Part shown: one piece after another, positions 20,178 through 30,404 of the stretch | Layout of the letters: each line of letters begins with the position of its first letter | Position numbering within the stretch: the stretch's first letter is position 1 | Assembly: GCF_001983995.1 (NCBI RefSeq) | Contig: NZ_CP019450.1 | Span: forward strand, 3,410,001 to 3,474,000 | Length of the DNA: 64,000 nucleotides | Reading direction: 5' to 3' | DNA from: Halioglobus japonicus | GTDB taxonomy: Bacteria > Pseudomonadota > Gammaproteobacteria > Pseudomonadales > Halieaceae | Position numbers and translations under genes: made by a program | Notes under the pieces: model-generated | What the model was told of the DNA's origin: nothing | Databases searched by the model: none | Seen by the model: the letters and a program-made list of their open reading frames with translations, nothing else

Positions 20178-20198
20178 GACCGCGGCCAAGCCGCGGTC
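20178..20198. terminator. Hairpin between convergent genes
   Basis: GACCGCGGC and GCCGCGGTC form a perfect 9-base stem with a 3-base loop between the permease stop and the 3' end of the next, convergent gene. There is no T tract, so termination is uncertain. Confidence 0.45.
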
Positions 20199-20202
20199 CG
20201 CA

Positions 20203-21330
20203 CTATTTGGCACCGTCGAACCAGTCGTCAAAGCCGTGTGTCGGCGAGGGGCCAATGTGCATTTGCTCGAGCACACCGTGGCCAACCTTGTCGCCACAGC
20301 GCGCCACCACAATCTGTTGTACGTGGATATTTTCCAGTGCCAGAGGGTCGAGCTCCGCGTCAGTCCAGCTTTCGCCACCAATCACCAGCTCACCGTGCCA
20401 TTTGCCATGTCCCCACTCGGGGTGCTGATAGCCCAGGCCTTTCATGCGATGCACCAGCACCGGCTCCACGCTGATCTCCATACTCTCGCCCGACTTGTGG
20501 TGCATGGTAATCACGCCGCTGCGCGCTCTTCGAGTACCGGGAATGAAGTCGAGTTTATGCTGCACCTTGCCCTGCCAGAGTCGCGTGCCGGAATCGTTGG
20601 TGCCGGGCACGTCTTCAACTCCGGCATAGAGCGGCAGGAAACCCTGGTCTGTATGCCACTGATGACCTTCGCCGTCTTCAAACCAGCCTGCCAAACTGCA
20701 GTGGTCTTCCCAGAAAATGGGCAACCAGTTGAAGTGCACGGCCTGAAAGTCTGCCATGGGGGCTCCGCCGGTATAGGCATCGCCCACCGGGCGAATTCCC
20801 CAGGAGCGATCCTTGAGACCGAAGGTGGTCGCGCCATCCACTTTGAGCTCCTTGCCGTCATAGCGGATCCAACCCGACCAGGCGCCGAATTGATCCAGGC
20901 GAGTGGCATCCATCACGATGTGCCGCTCATTGCGCAATGTCTGGCGGCCTTCCTCGATACAGGCCGTGCGCGGCGTAAAAGTCAGGTCACAGCTAATGCC
21001 GGTTTCGTTCTCGCCAATCACCAGGCGATGACGCCCCATGGGCTCCAGAATCTGCAACTCCATAGGGCCAACGCTTAGTTCAGTAGGCTCCTGGGGCGCA
21101 CGACGCGAACCGTGAAACGCATACTGACGGCCATCAATTGCCAGACTCAGGCTGCCGTCGAGAATGCCAAGATTGGGGTAACGGCAAAGCCCTACCCCGA
21201 AGTAAAAGCTGCCATCCAGCGCATGGGCGTTGTACCAGAAGCGGTCGTATTGGAAGCGATCGCTACTGGCGGTATGAAACACCGGCTCAGCGGTCTGGTG
21301 GATTGGATAGTCGTCGAATTTGGACAGCAT
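20203..21330 (-). CDS. DUF7064/DUF7065-like (AttH/CrtC-type lipocalin fold) protein
   Basis: 375 residues, no signal peptide, rich in beta strands and tryptophan (FYFGVGLCRYPNLGILDGSL, LKDRSWGIRPVGD, FNWLPIFWEDH). The paired-lipocalin pattern and the DRSWG-type motif resemble carotenoid 1,2-hydratase/AttH proteins, which bind hydrophobic ligands. Such genes occur beside steroid and terpenoid catabolism genes in related bacteria. I chose ATG 21330 because GGGAGG lies 7 bases upstream; the longer frame to 21447 adds sequence with no recognisable features. Divergent from a TonB receptor. Confidence 0.6.
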   Translation of the reverse strand: MLSKFDDYPIHQTAEPVFHTASSDRFQYDRFWYNAHALDGSFYFGVGLCRYPNLGILDGSLSLAIDGRQYAFHGSRRAPQEPTELSVGPMELQILEPMGRHRLVIGENETGISCDLTFTPRTACIEEGRQTLRNERHIVMDATRLDQFGAWSGWIRYDGKELKVDGATTFGLKDRSWGIRPVGDAYTGGAPMADFQAVHFNWLPIFWEDHCSLAGWFEDGEGHQWHTDQGFLPLYAGVEDVPGTNDSGTRLWQGKVQHKLDFIPGTRRARSGVITMHHKSGESMEISVEPVLVHRMKGLGYQHPEWGHGKWHGELVIGGESWTDAELDPLALENIHVQQIVVARCGDKVGHGVLEQMHIGPSPTHGFDDWFDGAK

Positions 21331-21362
21331 GAAACCTCCCGGAGTGTATGCCTGCATCTCAC

Positions 21363-21384
21363 TGTACGACCGTATAGTACGAGA
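21363..21384. promoter_or_regulatory. Possible operator upstream of the lipocalin-like gene
   Basis: TGTACGACCGTATAGTACGA contains GTAC at both ends with partial symmetry, and on the minus strand its TACTAT could act as a -10 box. It sits 30-50 bases from the start codon. The symmetry is imperfect, so this is tentative. Confidence 0.3.
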
Positions 21385-21602
21385 AACCGACAGATTAGCT
21401 CCAGTCCCGTTTTCAGGCTGAGGGGTATGCTTAGCTACCCGTCTCACAACAGTTACCGGCCGCAGCCAGGCGACTGCGTGGCCGTGCGCGGCCTCGAGCG
21501 CCTGCGCGACGGGCAGGCTATCAAACGAAAGGACTCTTAACTTCCCGCGCGATGCAGAAATCGGTTACTATCTCAGTCTGAAATAACAACAAAAAAGTCT
21601 GT

Positions 21603-24005
21603 ATGAACCGTACAACATTGCCGCCAGTCCTGCTTAGTCTGGCGTTCTCCTTTGCCAGTGGCCCGATCGCTGCGCAAATACTCGAAGAGGTGGTGGTCAC
21701 CGCCACCAAACGCGCCACTGGGCTGATGGACACTCCCTTGGCCGTCTCCGCCTATGACAGTAGTGCGCTGGACAATTTTGGTATCGACAACGGCCAGGAC
21801 CTAGCATCGCGCACACCTTCCCTGAGCATTACCGGCACCCCGAGCAAAATCAGCCTGCGCGGTGTGGGTCGCCCCAACAATGCGCTGGGCTCCGACCCGG
21901 GGGTCGCGATTTATACCGACGGTGTTTACAACACTGAAGCCGCGCTGATGGAATACAACAACCTCTTCGATCTGGAGCGCGTGGAGGTTTTGCGCGGCCC
22001 ACAGGGCACGCTGTACGGCCGCAATGCCGTAGGTGGCGCCATCAAGCTGGTAACCATGGGCCCTTCCCCTACCTGGCGCAGCAAGGTGATTGCCGAACTT
22101 GGCAACTACGATTATCAGGTACTGCAGGGCGTGATGAGCGGCCCAATTACCGACCAGCTCTCCATGGTTGTCTCAGGGTCGACGATTACCCGCGACGGCT
22201 ATCAGGAAGAGGTCACCCGGGGCGAAGAGTTTGATGACCGTGACACCCAGACACTGCGGGCTTCGTTCAAATTCCACTGGACTCACAACTGGTACTCACA
22301 AATTCAGGCCACCAAGGTCAAACTCGACCGCACCCCCTCAATTGGTTACCGCCCCCTGGACTTCAGCACTGACTACGTGCAACCCGTTACTGACATCGAC
22401 ACCGGTGCCGTACTCAACCTACCGGGCACATTTCCCGGCCAGAACTTTGTCAATCCTCATCAGGATTATCCGCAGCCCAACGCCGCGGTGCGCGACGAGA
22501 GTAAAACCCAGGCAGATGTAACGCCCTCTGAAGCGACCGATACCCAGGGTGCCTGGCTACTCAATGAGGTAGCCTTTGGCGACTACCGCGTTAAGTACCT
22601 CGCAGCCTACTCAGAGTACGAATACGACCGCTACGTCGACAACGATGCGATAAATGGCGATCTGTCGAATTTCAACTGGGACAATCTGTTTCTGTTCGGC
22701 CTGCCGGTATCGGCGCTCACCGGCATCAGCCAGACCAGCCCGCGCATGACCGATACCATTGCCCAACAAGCCGACTTCACCTCACACGATTTACAGCTGT
22801 ATTCGGAATTGCCCGGCAACCTCAATTTTGTGGCCGGTCTTTACTATTATCGCAGCGATGAAAACCAGTACTTTGCCGTCGAGGAAGAAAACGACGACAT
22901 CATGGCGGTCTACCAGTTTCTCGGTGACCTGGTGGGCCGCAATACCAGCGACGAGAACTGGCTTTACGAGGGCCAGTCACAACTGATTACCACATCGAAA
23001 GCGGCCTATGGCCAGGCAGACTGGGACTTTACTGATGCGCTTAGCCTGACTGCGGGCCTCCGCTATTCACAGGACGACAAGCGCGGCGGCGATACCACCT
23101 TCGTTCAGTGGGTCGGCGACGGCTATATCTCCAGAGATGTCGAGGACGACTGGGATAGCGTCGACTGGCGCCTTGGGCTGAATTGGCGTCCCCTCACCGG
23201 CCAGCTGTTCTACTCCACCCTGGCCACGGGATATCGCAGCGGTGGGTTCAACCTGATGAAACCCACCGCCTCCACAGACGTGGACGAGGTCGCGCCCGAG
23301 GACCTGCTTTCTTTTGAGGTCGGTTATAAAGGTGCGCTGCTCGACGGGCAGCTGCGCCTGTCCGGGGCGGCGTATTACTACGACTATCAGGATCTGCAAG
23401 TCATCCGTCAGGATGTCGTGAATGGCGTGGGCGTGCGGACATTTGAAAATGCCGAGGAGGCCACCGCCTGGGGCCTTGAACTGGAAGCCGCCAGCCAGCT
23501 GAGTGAACTGATCAGCGTGGGCGGTAACTGGTCCTACAACCGGACCCGCTACGGTGATTTCTATTCCAAGGATGCCAACGCCTGTGCGCTGGGGCCGCTG
23601 GCCCAGGGCAACAGCCAGAATCCATTGTGCACCGATGAGCAGAACCTCGAGGGCAATACGTTTCCGCTAACCCCCGAGCACAAGCTCAATCTCTATGCGC
23701 TACTCAACTGGACCTGGAACGACATAGACATGCAGTACATGCTGAACTACATGTATGTGGGTGAACAGTACATGTCGCCATTTAACCTGGATGAATACGA
23801 TCTGGTGGATGCCTGGGACCGCTGGGATACGCAACTGGGACTCAGCTGGGACACCTGGACGATCACCGCGTGGGTCAGAAACCTACGCGATGAACGCAAC
23901 TGGGTATTTCGAGAGCGGCCGGGTACTGTCAGCCGCAATCTGGGAGTGAGTAGCGAGCTCACCCCGCCGAGAACCTACGGGCTGCGGCTGGAATACCAGC
24001 TCTGA
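21603..24005 (+). CDS. TonB-dependent outer-membrane receptor
   Basis: 800 residues with a signal peptide ending around GPIAAQ, a TonB box (EEVVVTATKR), a plug domain containing VEVLRGPQGTLYGRNAVGGA, and a 22-strand barrel with the family ending (PPRTYGLRLEYQL, terminal hydrophobic residues). It belongs to the group common in marine catabolic bacteria rather than classical siderophore receptors; the ligand is unknown. It diverges from the lipocalin-like gene and converges directly on an SDR gene. Confidence 0.92.
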   Translation: MNRTTLPPVLLSLAFSFASGPIAAQILEEVVVTATKRATGLMDTPLAVSAYDSSALDNFGIDNGQDLASRTPSLSITGTPSKISLRGVGRPNNALGSDPGVAIYTDGVYNTEAALMEYNNLFDLERVEVLRGPQGTLYGRNAVGGAIKLVTMGPSPTWRSKVIAELGNYDYQVLQGVMSGPITDQLSMVVSGSTITRDGYQEEVTRGEEFDDRDTQTLRASFKFHWTHNWYSQIQATKVKLDRTPSIGYRPLDFSTDYVQPVTDIDTGAVLNLPGTFPGQNFVNPHQDYPQPNAAVRDESKTQADVTPSEATDTQGAWLLNEVAFGDYRVKYLAAYSEYEYDRYVDNDAINGDLSNFNWDNLFLFGLPVSALTGISQTSPRMTDTIAQQADFTSHDLQLYSELPGNLNFVAGLYYYRSDENQYFAVEEENDDIMAVYQFLGDLVGRNTSDENWLYEGQSQLITTSKAAYGQADWDFTDALSLTAGLRYSQDDKRGGDTTFVQWVGDGYISRDVEDDWDSVDWRLGLNWRPLTGQLFYSTLATGYRSGGFNLMKPTASTDVDEVAPEDLLSFEVGYKGALLDGQLRLSGAAYYYDYQDLQVIRQDVVNGVGVRTFENAEEATAWGLELEAASQLSELISVGGNWSYNRTRYGDFYSKDANACALGPLAQGNSQNPLCTDEQNLEGNTFPLTPEHKLNLYALLNWTWNDIDMQYMLNYMYVGEQYMSPFNLDEYDLVDAWDRWDTQLGLSWDTWTITAWVRNLRDERNWVFRERPGTVSRNLGVSSELTPPRTYGLRLEYQL

Positions 24006-24776
24006 TCAGGCAGTGGGCATGCCATTGCCGAGTTGACCGGCAAACCAGCCGCCATCGGCGACAAATTCAGACCCGGTGCTATAGCTGGCCTCATTCGTGG
24101 CCAGGAACAGAGTGACTGCCGCGACTTCTTCCGGCTGTCCCACCCGGGGAATCGGCATCTTGTTGTAGATGGTGCGATTGATGTCTTCTTCTTCAATAGC
24201 ACCCTTGCCGCCCATCTGGGTAAAGATGCCACCGGGATGCACGGTATTCACACGAATATTGTACTGGCCCAGTTCAATCGCTGCCGACTTGGTCAGACCG
24301 CGCAGAGCCCACTTGGTCGAGGAATAGGCGCTAAGACCCGCTTGCGAATGCAAGCCGTCAATGGAGGATACATTGATGATGGAACCGACACCCGCGGCCT
24401 TCATCGAAGGAATCACCGCCCGGATTCCCAGGAAGGCGCTGAGCTGATTCACGCTCACCACCCGCATGTAGTCTTCCGGCGTGGTATCAGTGATCGAGGC
24501 AATGTGCAGAATTGCGGCGTTGTTTACCAGGACATTGAGGGTGCCCAGTTGTTCGGCGGCGGCAACCGCTGCAGCCCAGTCTGCCTCTGAGGTCACGTCC
24601 ATGCGCAGGAAGACCGCAGCGTCTCCCAACTCATCGGCAAGGGCCTGTCCCTGCTGCTCGGCGATATCACCGATGACAACCTTGGCGCCGTTCTCGACGA
24701 ACGTACGCACTGTCGCTTCACCCATACCATTGGCGCCACCGGTGACAATGGCGACCTTACCTGCTAAACGCTGCAT
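24006..24776 (-). CDS. Short-chain dehydrogenase/reductase, hydroxysteroid-dehydrogenase-like
   Basis: 256 residues, classical SDR: cofactor motif VTGGANGMGEAT (Gly-rich, residues 12-18), NNAAIL, the Ser in INVSSIDG, and active-site AYSSTKWAL (Tyr-x-x-x-Lys). Asp at the end of the second strand (VIGDIAEQ) favours NAD(H). The sequence resembles 3-alpha/20-beta-hydroxysteroid dehydrogenases, but annotation to substrate level is inference. ATG 24776 has GGAGAG just upstream. Confidence 0.87.
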   Translation of the reverse strand: MQRLAGKVAIVTGGANGMGEATVRTFVENGAKVVIGDIAEQQGQALADELGDAAVFLRMDVTSEADWAAAVAAAEQLGTLNVLVNNAAILHIASITDTTPEDYMRVVSVNQLSAFLGIRAVIPSMKAAGVGSIINVSSIDGLHSQAGLSAYSSTKWALRGLTKSAAIELGQYNIRVNTVHPGGIFTQMGGKGAIEEEDINRTIYNKMPIPRVGQPEEVAAVTLFLATNEASYSTGSEFVADGGWFAGQLGNGMPTA

Positions 24777-24869
24777 AGTTATTCTCTCCTGCAAATCAGC
24801 GAGAGATTATACGCGGGGGCCGGTAGCAGGCCGGTCCAACAGATTGGACTAGCCCGACCGCGGTGTTAC

Positions 24870-26264
24870 TCAGCGATAGTATTCGCCGGTATTTGCCGCC
24901 AGGTATACGAAACTCAACCAGGCCGCCACGTTGTGGGCCAGATCGTCGGGGTCGATCTTATCCAGGGTGTCATTGGGCGTGTGGTGCAGGTCGAAATAGT
25001 CCCAGCCATTCTGCTTGAGCGTAACCACGGGAACACCGGCCTGACGCATAAACAACAGATCCGGGCCACCACTGGCGGTATTGCCGCCGGGCGCAGCACC
25101 GAGCTTCTTCACGCCGTGGCCCAGCGCCTGCGCGGCTTCGATGCGGCCTTCACCGGCACGCGTTTCGAAGCGCCAGATACGGCCGGCGCCAAAGTCTGAC
25201 TCGGAGGCAATCACATGCTGGGCCAACTCGTCCTTATGGGCCTCCACGTACGCTTTCCCCCCCACCAGACCGACTTCTTCGGCACCAAACAATACCACCC
25301 GCACAGTGCGATCAGGGCGCTTGGTCTCGTCCATCAGGTGCTTCGCCGCAGCGACCACAATACCTACACCAGCGCCGTCATCCACAGCGCCGGTGGCCAT
25401 ATCCCAGGAATCCAGGTGCGCGCCAAGCAGCACAATCTCTTCTGGTTTCTTCTTGCCGGGAATCTCGGCAATGACATTGCCCGAGCGCCCCGCGGGACGG
25501 CTCTCAGGCGTCAACAAAAAATGAATTCGAACGGTTTCGCCGCTGTCGAGAATGCGCTCCAACTGGTCGGCATCCGGGGCGGCCAATGCCGCCGCGGGGA
25601 CGCCATCAGGAATCGGCTGACTGGTTACCCGGCGCATTTGTCCGGTATGGGCGAAGCGATTGCTGGTAGTCCCGACGCTGCGGATCAGCACGGCAACTGC
25701 GCCCTTCTCCTTGGCAACATAGGCGGCTTCACGGCGTTTCTGCCCCGCCACGCCATAGCCTGAGCCATCCTGGGTGCGGGTCATAACCTCGCCGATATAA
25801 GCAATCTTGCCCTTCAACTCGTCTGCTTCAGCGGCTCTGAGAGCGGCGAGGCTGGGATAGCCGACGACATCGCCTTCAACGCCCTGGTGCCCTGTTGAGG
25901 TGCTGCCACCAAGGCCAATAATGACCAGCGGCTGCGGGTAAGGCTCAAGGATTTCAGCTCGCTCCAGCCCGCGCTCCCACACAGGAAGGTCGAAGTACTC
26001 CACCCGAACATTTTTAAAGCCCAGCTTTTTGAGTTTGGCCACCGCCCAGTTCCGGGCCCGCTCTTCCGCCTCGGTGCCGGCGAGCCGTGGGCCCACTTCC
26101 GTGGTCAGCGATTCGACGATTTCATAGCCGAGGTGCTGCCCCAGCGCCCACTGCGCCAACTCCTCTGACTTGGCCAGTTGGGCCGGTGTGGGCCCCTGGG
26201 CCAGAGTTTGGCCTGTTAACAACAGTCCGGCCGCCAGGCCAGAGAAAAGCTTGAAGTAACGCAT
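24870..26264 (-). CDS. Secreted M28 family zinc metallopeptidase
   Basis: 464 residues with a Sec signal peptide (LFSGLAAGLLLTGQTLAQ). A protease-associated domain (about residues 125-260) is inserted before the co-catalytic di-zinc site. Ligand motifs are all present: GAHLDSWD, GAVDDGAG, FGAEEVG, SDFGAG and LHHTPNDTLD. It resembles glutamate carboxypeptidase II-like and aminopeptidase members. Expected in the periplasm or outside the cell, trimming peptides or acyl-amino acids. Confidence 0.9.
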   Translation of the reverse strand: MRYFKLFSGLAAGLLLTGQTLAQGPTPAQLAKSEELAQWALGQHLGYEIVESLTTEVGPRLAGTEAEERARNWAVAKLKKLGFKNVRVEYFDLPVWERGLERAEILEPYPQPLVIIGLGGSTSTGHQGVEGDVVGYPSLAALRAAEADELKGKIAYIGEVMTRTQDGSGYGVAGQKRREAAYVAKEKGAVAVLIRSVGTTSNRFAHTGQMRRVTSQPIPDGVPAAALAAPDADQLERILDSGETVRIHFLLTPESRPAGRSGNVIAEIPGKKKPEEIVLLGAHLDSWDMATGAVDDGAGVGIVVAAAKHLMDETKRPDRTVRVVLFGAEEVGLVGGKAYVEAHKDELAQHVIASESDFGAGRIWRFETRAGEGRIEAAQALGHGVKKLGAAPGGNTASGGPDLLFMRQAGVPVVTLKQNGWDYFDLHHTPNDTLDKIDPDDLAHNVAAWLSFVYLAANTGEYYR

Positions 26265-26345
26265 AGTGGATCCAGAATCAGGTAAACAGCGACATTTTAC
26301 TGCGGTTGGCGCCGTCTTTCGAGCCGCCGGAACCGGCGGCCAGAT

Positions 26346-26846
26346 TCAGTCTGAGGATACGGTGGAGTCTGAGGCAAAGTATTTTGACGTTCTACCAACT
26401 AGGTAATAGGTCACACCAAGCGCCAGCACCACTGCAGCAATACCAAAGACATAGATAGCGTCGACGTTGTTCAGGTCGAGCACAATGACTTTCCGCGCAA
26501 TCGCCATCAGGGCGGTGGCCAGCACGAGTTTGATCGGCAATGTATTGGTACCCAGGTAAAGCCGGATGTTGATAAATATCTCGATGGCAATCAGCACCAC
26601 CATGAAGGCACCGAATACCTGGAAGATATCCGCAACTTGCAGCAGTCCATAGGGCGGTGTGCTCAGGCGCTCGTATAGCACCCAGATCACATCGGCGACG
26701 CCCAGCAGAATGACGATAGCCATCAGCACCGACATGAATTTAACCGCCACCCGGATAACATGATGCAGCTGACGGATCAGCGGGTCAGGATGCTCCTCGG
26801 GAAATTCCTCGTGGATTTCCTTTCTGACCGTTTCCTCCTCGCTCAT
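26346..26846 (-). CDS. PsiE-like (phosphate-starvation-inducible E) membrane protein
   Basis: 166 residues with a charged N-terminus and four transmembrane helices (FMSVLMAIVILLGVADVIWV, ADIFQVFGAFMVVLIAIEIF, VYFGIAAVV-like last helix). The loop LPIKLVLATALMAIARKVIV is characteristic of PsiE proteins. The function of this family is not established. It stands alone between the peptidase and a TonB receptor. Confidence 0.8.
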   Translation of the reverse strand: MSEEETVRKEIHEEFPEEHPDPLIRQLHHVIRVAVKFMSVLMAIVILLGVADVIWVLYERLSTPPYGLLQVADIFQVFGAFMVVLIAIEIFINIRLYLGTNTLPIKLVLATALMAIARKVIVLDLNNVDAIYVFGIAAVVLALGVTYYLVGRTSKYFASDSTVSSD

Positions 26847-26908
26847 GCGGCGCTCCTTGATACTCGCCTGAGCAAGTTAGCAGCGCGCCATTGGCGGCGC
26901 AAGCGCCG

Positions 26909-29143
26909 CTAGTAGTCCCAAGTCAATGTCACGCCATACGTGCGGGGATCACCGAACGTGCCAGTGTAGTTGGAACCCACGAACCCCCAGGAAGCGGCGG
27001 ACACAATCACGTACTCTTCATCCGTGAGATTCTTGCCCCACAGCATGACACTGGCTTCACCGGCAAGGCTTCCCAGACTAATACCTGACCAACCGAGACT
27101 GGCATCCCAAATGCTACGATCATCCTGGTCGGTCAGGTCGAGTTCATTGACCGAGCTCACTGTTTCATCCTGGTAGGAAAAGCCAAGACGCGCGTGTACA
27201 GTGCCATTGGCCAGATCCCGCCGGTAATCCAGCGCGGCAGAAACACTGTTCTCTGGCGCATAGGAATAGCGATCGGTGAGATAAAAAACACCCGCGGCAC
27301 TGTCGACAAAGTCCTCGCCCACGCTGGTATCAAGGTAACCATAGTTAAAGCTGCCGATGAGGTTTTCAGAAATCGCCGCTGTCAGCTCCATTTCCACGCC
27401 CTGGATCACGTTGCCATCCACGGGCAGGAAATCGCGCTCGCCGGCGGTGCTACCCGTTTGGATACTGGTCTGTGAGCCGTCGATATCCATATAGAACAGC
27501 GCACCATTAAAGCGCAGCCGGTGACTGAAAAAGTCGGCCTTCAGGCCCAGCTCGTAGGACAAAACGTCCTCCTCATCGAAGCCCGCGCGGAACAGGTCGG
27601 CATTCGCAGAGCGCGTGGAGGTTCCCCCCGACTTGTACCCACTGACCACCTTGGCGTAGACATTGGCGTCATCGCTGACGTCCCAGGCCACGGTAAGAGA
27701 GGGATTGAAGTTGCTGAAGTCGCGTTTGTAGCTGGCACCGTCGGGGGCACTTTCCGCAAAATCTGCTGAGCGCGTGTTGCGCCGGAACGCTTCGCGCTCG
27801 TCATCGGAGTAGCGCCCGCCCAGAGTAAAGTGCCAGCGACTGTCCAGCGCTTCCGGGCTCCAGGTCGCCTGGGCGAAAACCGCCATGGAGGTATTGTCGG
27901 TAAAGGTGATATCGAATTCGGGCCCGGGCAGGCCCAGAGTGGCACTGCCGCTGGAATCGTGGGTACCTTCATCATCGTAGTAGTACAGCCCGGTAACCAG
28001 TTCGACATTGTCCCAACTACCCAGTAACTGAAACTCCTGGGAGAACTGTTCAAATTCAATGTCGTTAATCATGGTGCTGACGGAGCCGCCGCCCGGTATC
28101 AGATTGACTCGCCAGTCCGGCAGCACAATGGCCTGCACTGAAGATTCCATGTCACGCTGCGCGGTTATCGAGCGCAGGGTGAAAACATCGCCCCACTCCC
28201 AGTCAACGTGCAGAGTGTGTGCATTGATATCCAGATCCGTCGGGCCGTTCTGCCACAGTGACTCGACCTTGTCCTGACGATCATCAGACACAGTACCCGG
28301 TGTAGTGAAGAAGCTCAGATCTGGCACGCCCGGCGGCAGTTCCTGTTCCTGTCCGGCGATCAGTGACTGTTCCATGCGCCCGGCGTCGGCGATCTCCGCT
28401 GTTTCATAGCGATAGTCAAATACCAGAGTATCCGTGGCATCCCAGTGCAGATCGATAACCGCGCTTTCGCGATCCTCAGTGCCGAAATCCTCTCCCACAC
28501 CCGTGTTTTCTACGTAGCCGTCGCGGTCGGTCATGATGTAACCAACCTTGGCGGCGAAGCGGTCGCCCAATGGCACGTTGATAAAGGTGCGGCTTTTAAA
28601 CAGATCCAGATTGCCGGCGGTGAACGTCTGATGAAACTCAAACTGTTCCGGGTTCGCCCGCCGGGTGATCAGGTTAACCGCACCACCCGTCGCGTTGCGC
28701 CCGTAAAGCGTACCCTGGGGGCCGCGCAATACTTCGATTCGCTCCAGATCGACGCCCTCGAAACCGGCACCGAAAGTTGTGCCGATATACACACCATCGA
28801 GGTACAGCGCGACGGAGGGGTCCTGAGTGAGCTGAACATCGTTCTGGCCAATGCCGCGGATGAACAGCCGCACGGCCACCGGATCGTTATTGAAGTTGTT
28901 GACGTACAGGTTGGGAATATTCGTGCTCAGGTCATCGAGTTCATCAATGCCCTGGGTAGCCAGCGCCTCACTATTGAGTGCCACAATGGAGATGGGAACA
29001 TCCTGCAGCGACTGCTCGCGCTTTTCGGCGGTAACGATCACTTCTTCAAGCGCGGCGCCCTGCGCCATGACCGTCGCAGGAGTAACATACATCGCAGTGA
29101 TGGCCGCTGCCATGACACTGCGCTTACACACTAACCGTAGCAT
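26909..29143 (-). CDS. TonB-dependent outer-membrane receptor
   Basis: 744 residues: signal peptide ending near ATVMAQ, TonB box (LEEVIVTAEKREQSLQDVP), plug with IEVLRGPQGTLYGRNATGGA, barrel ending GDPRTYGVTLTWDY. AGGA precedes the ATG by a few bases. It lies downstream of the DUF1214 and amidohydrolase genes on the same strand and may bring in the substrate they act on (inference). Confidence 0.92.
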   Translation of the reverse strand: MLRLVCKRSVMAAAITAMYVTPATVMAQGAALEEVIVTAEKREQSLQDVPISIVALNSEALATQGIDELDDLSTNIPNLYVNNFNNDPVAVRLFIRGIGQNDVQLTQDPSVALYLDGVYIGTTFGAGFEGVDLERIEVLRGPQGTLYGRNATGGAVNLITRRANPEQFEFHQTFTAGNLDLFKSRTFINVPLGDRFAAKVGYIMTDRDGYVENTGVGEDFGTEDRESAVIDLHWDATDTLVFDYRYETAEIADAGRMEQSLIAGQEQELPPGVPDLSFFTTPGTVSDDRQDKVESLWQNGPTDLDINAHTLHVDWEWGDVFTLRSITAQRDMESSVQAIVLPDWRVNLIPGGGSVSTMINDIEFEQFSQEFQLLGSWDNVELVTGLYYYDDEGTHDSSGSATLGLPGPEFDITFTDNTSMAVFAQATWSPEALDSRWHFTLGGRYSDDEREAFRRNTRSADFAESAPDGASYKRDFSNFNPSLTVAWDVSDDANVYAKVVSGYKSGGTSTRSANADLFRAGFDEEDVLSYELGLKADFFSHRLRFNGALFYMDIDGSQTSIQTGSTAGERDFLPVDGNVIQGVEMELTAAISENLIGSFNYGYLDTSVGEDFVDSAAGVFYLTDRYSYAPENSVSAALDYRRDLANGTVHARLGFSYQDETVSSVNELDLTDQDDRSIWDASLGWSGISLGSLAGEASVMLWGKNLTDEEYVIVSAASWGFVGSNYTGTFGDPRTYGVTLTWDY

Positions 29144-29246
29144 ACACTATCCTTATTTATTGTTATCTGGATGCCTTGTTTGTAAAACGCCATAGCGGAC
29201 CTCTCAATGGCCAGTACGGCCCATTACCCGCCGAAGGCGCTGTTGC

Positions 29247-30365
29247 TCAACCTGTGCTCAAGGCAATATCGGCAAAGTCCACCACTTCCGCCTGAGGCGT
29301 TTCGATCTCCCCTTCCGGCAACATAAATCGCCAGAACACCAACCCCAGTGGGGTACCCTGAGTATCAATCCAATTCGGTAGCCCAGGGTCTCGGTGGGCG
29401 ATAATCATCCGGAAACTGCCATCGGCTTGCAGCTCTGTCTGCTTGCGATTGCGGGAGATCTGACGTGTGACGAAATCGTAGCTTTGCTGGAATCGATTCC
29501 ACAGCACTACATTGGCAAAAATACATTCAGGCCACTTACCGGTGATGACCAACGCCTGGTGATCTTCCAGGTAATAAGGAGCCATGGAATAAGCGGCGTC
29601 GAATGCCGCAAGCGCAAACGCACCCGGTTTCACCGGCGGCGGAAATTCATTGGGCACAATGCTGACAAACTCGGGCTGCTCACGCTGGGCCATGGGCAAC
29701 ATGCCCAGCGTGCGTGCCCTGAGAAATTCACTCACGCGACGCATACCGGCTGCCACACTGGCGTCGCTCGGCGGAGCCGCCGGAGCCACCTCGTGCAGTG
29801 GCTCGATGACAATCTGTGGCTCGCGACTGAGATCGGCCGCCACGGACTCCTCCTCCTCCCAGTAGTAGCGCACTGTGATACGTGAGGCATTGTCCAGCGG
29901 AAGCCAGTTCCGGTCGCGGGGTTCACCACCAAGGAACAGTTCGAACCGGCCGTCATTGACGTCAAACATTTCGCTGTTGATGACACCTGCGGTTCCGGTG
30001 CCCATGCTGCCACTTTCCGTACCTGCCTCAATGGTAATGGACACATAAACAGCGCCATCCATCTCACCCACTACGCGGTACTGCCCCGCGTCGGTCACCG
30101 GCGCATCGAAGTACAGGGCATCTGCATTGTCGCCAGTGAATTTCCGCGACGGCGTGACAATGCGGCGAAACTGCGGATTGAGCGGATCATATTCAAAATG
30201 GCCGACCAGCCCACCCTCAAGTAAATGCATAAGATTGCGATGCGCACCCACAACGTCGTCGGGAGAAAACAGGTTCCATTCCTCGCCGGCCCAGCGGGCA
30301 TCGATTTCTTCCAGGGTATCGATGAGTTCGCGCAGGGCAGCGCGGGATTCAGTGGCAATACTCAA
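29247..30365 (-). CDS. DUF1214 domain protein
   Basis: 372 residues from a TTG start preceded by GAGGGAGAG. The C-terminal third shows the DUF1214 pattern (ADGSFRMIIAHRDPGLPNWI, then LGLVFWRFMLPE), and an acidic helical region opens the protein. No signal peptide. DUF1214 proteins are widespread beside lipid and steroid genes but have no proven activity. Follows the amidohydrolase gene by 39 bases on the same strand, probably one operon. Confidence 0.75.
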   Translation of the reverse strand: MSIATESRAALRELIDTLEEIDARWAGEEWNLFSPDDVVGAHRNLMHLLEGGLVGHFEYDPLNPQFRRIVTPSRKFTGDNADALYFDAPVTDAGQYRVVGEMDGAVYVSITIEAGTESGSMGTGTAGVINSEMFDVNDGRFELFLGGEPRDRNWLPLDNASRITVRYYWEEEESVAADLSREPQIVIEPLHEVAPAAPPSDASVAAGMRRVSEFLRARTLGMLPMAQREQPEFVSIVPNEFPPPVKPGAFALAAFDAAYSMAPYYLEDHQALVITGKWPECIFANVVLWNRFQQSYDFVTRQISRNRKQTELQADGSFRMIIAHRDPGLPNWIDTQGTPLGLVFWRFMLPEGEIETPQAEVVDFADIALSTG

Positions 30366-30404
30366 TGCGGTCTCTCCCTCAGGTGGCGTGTCATTAACGG
30401 ACTA

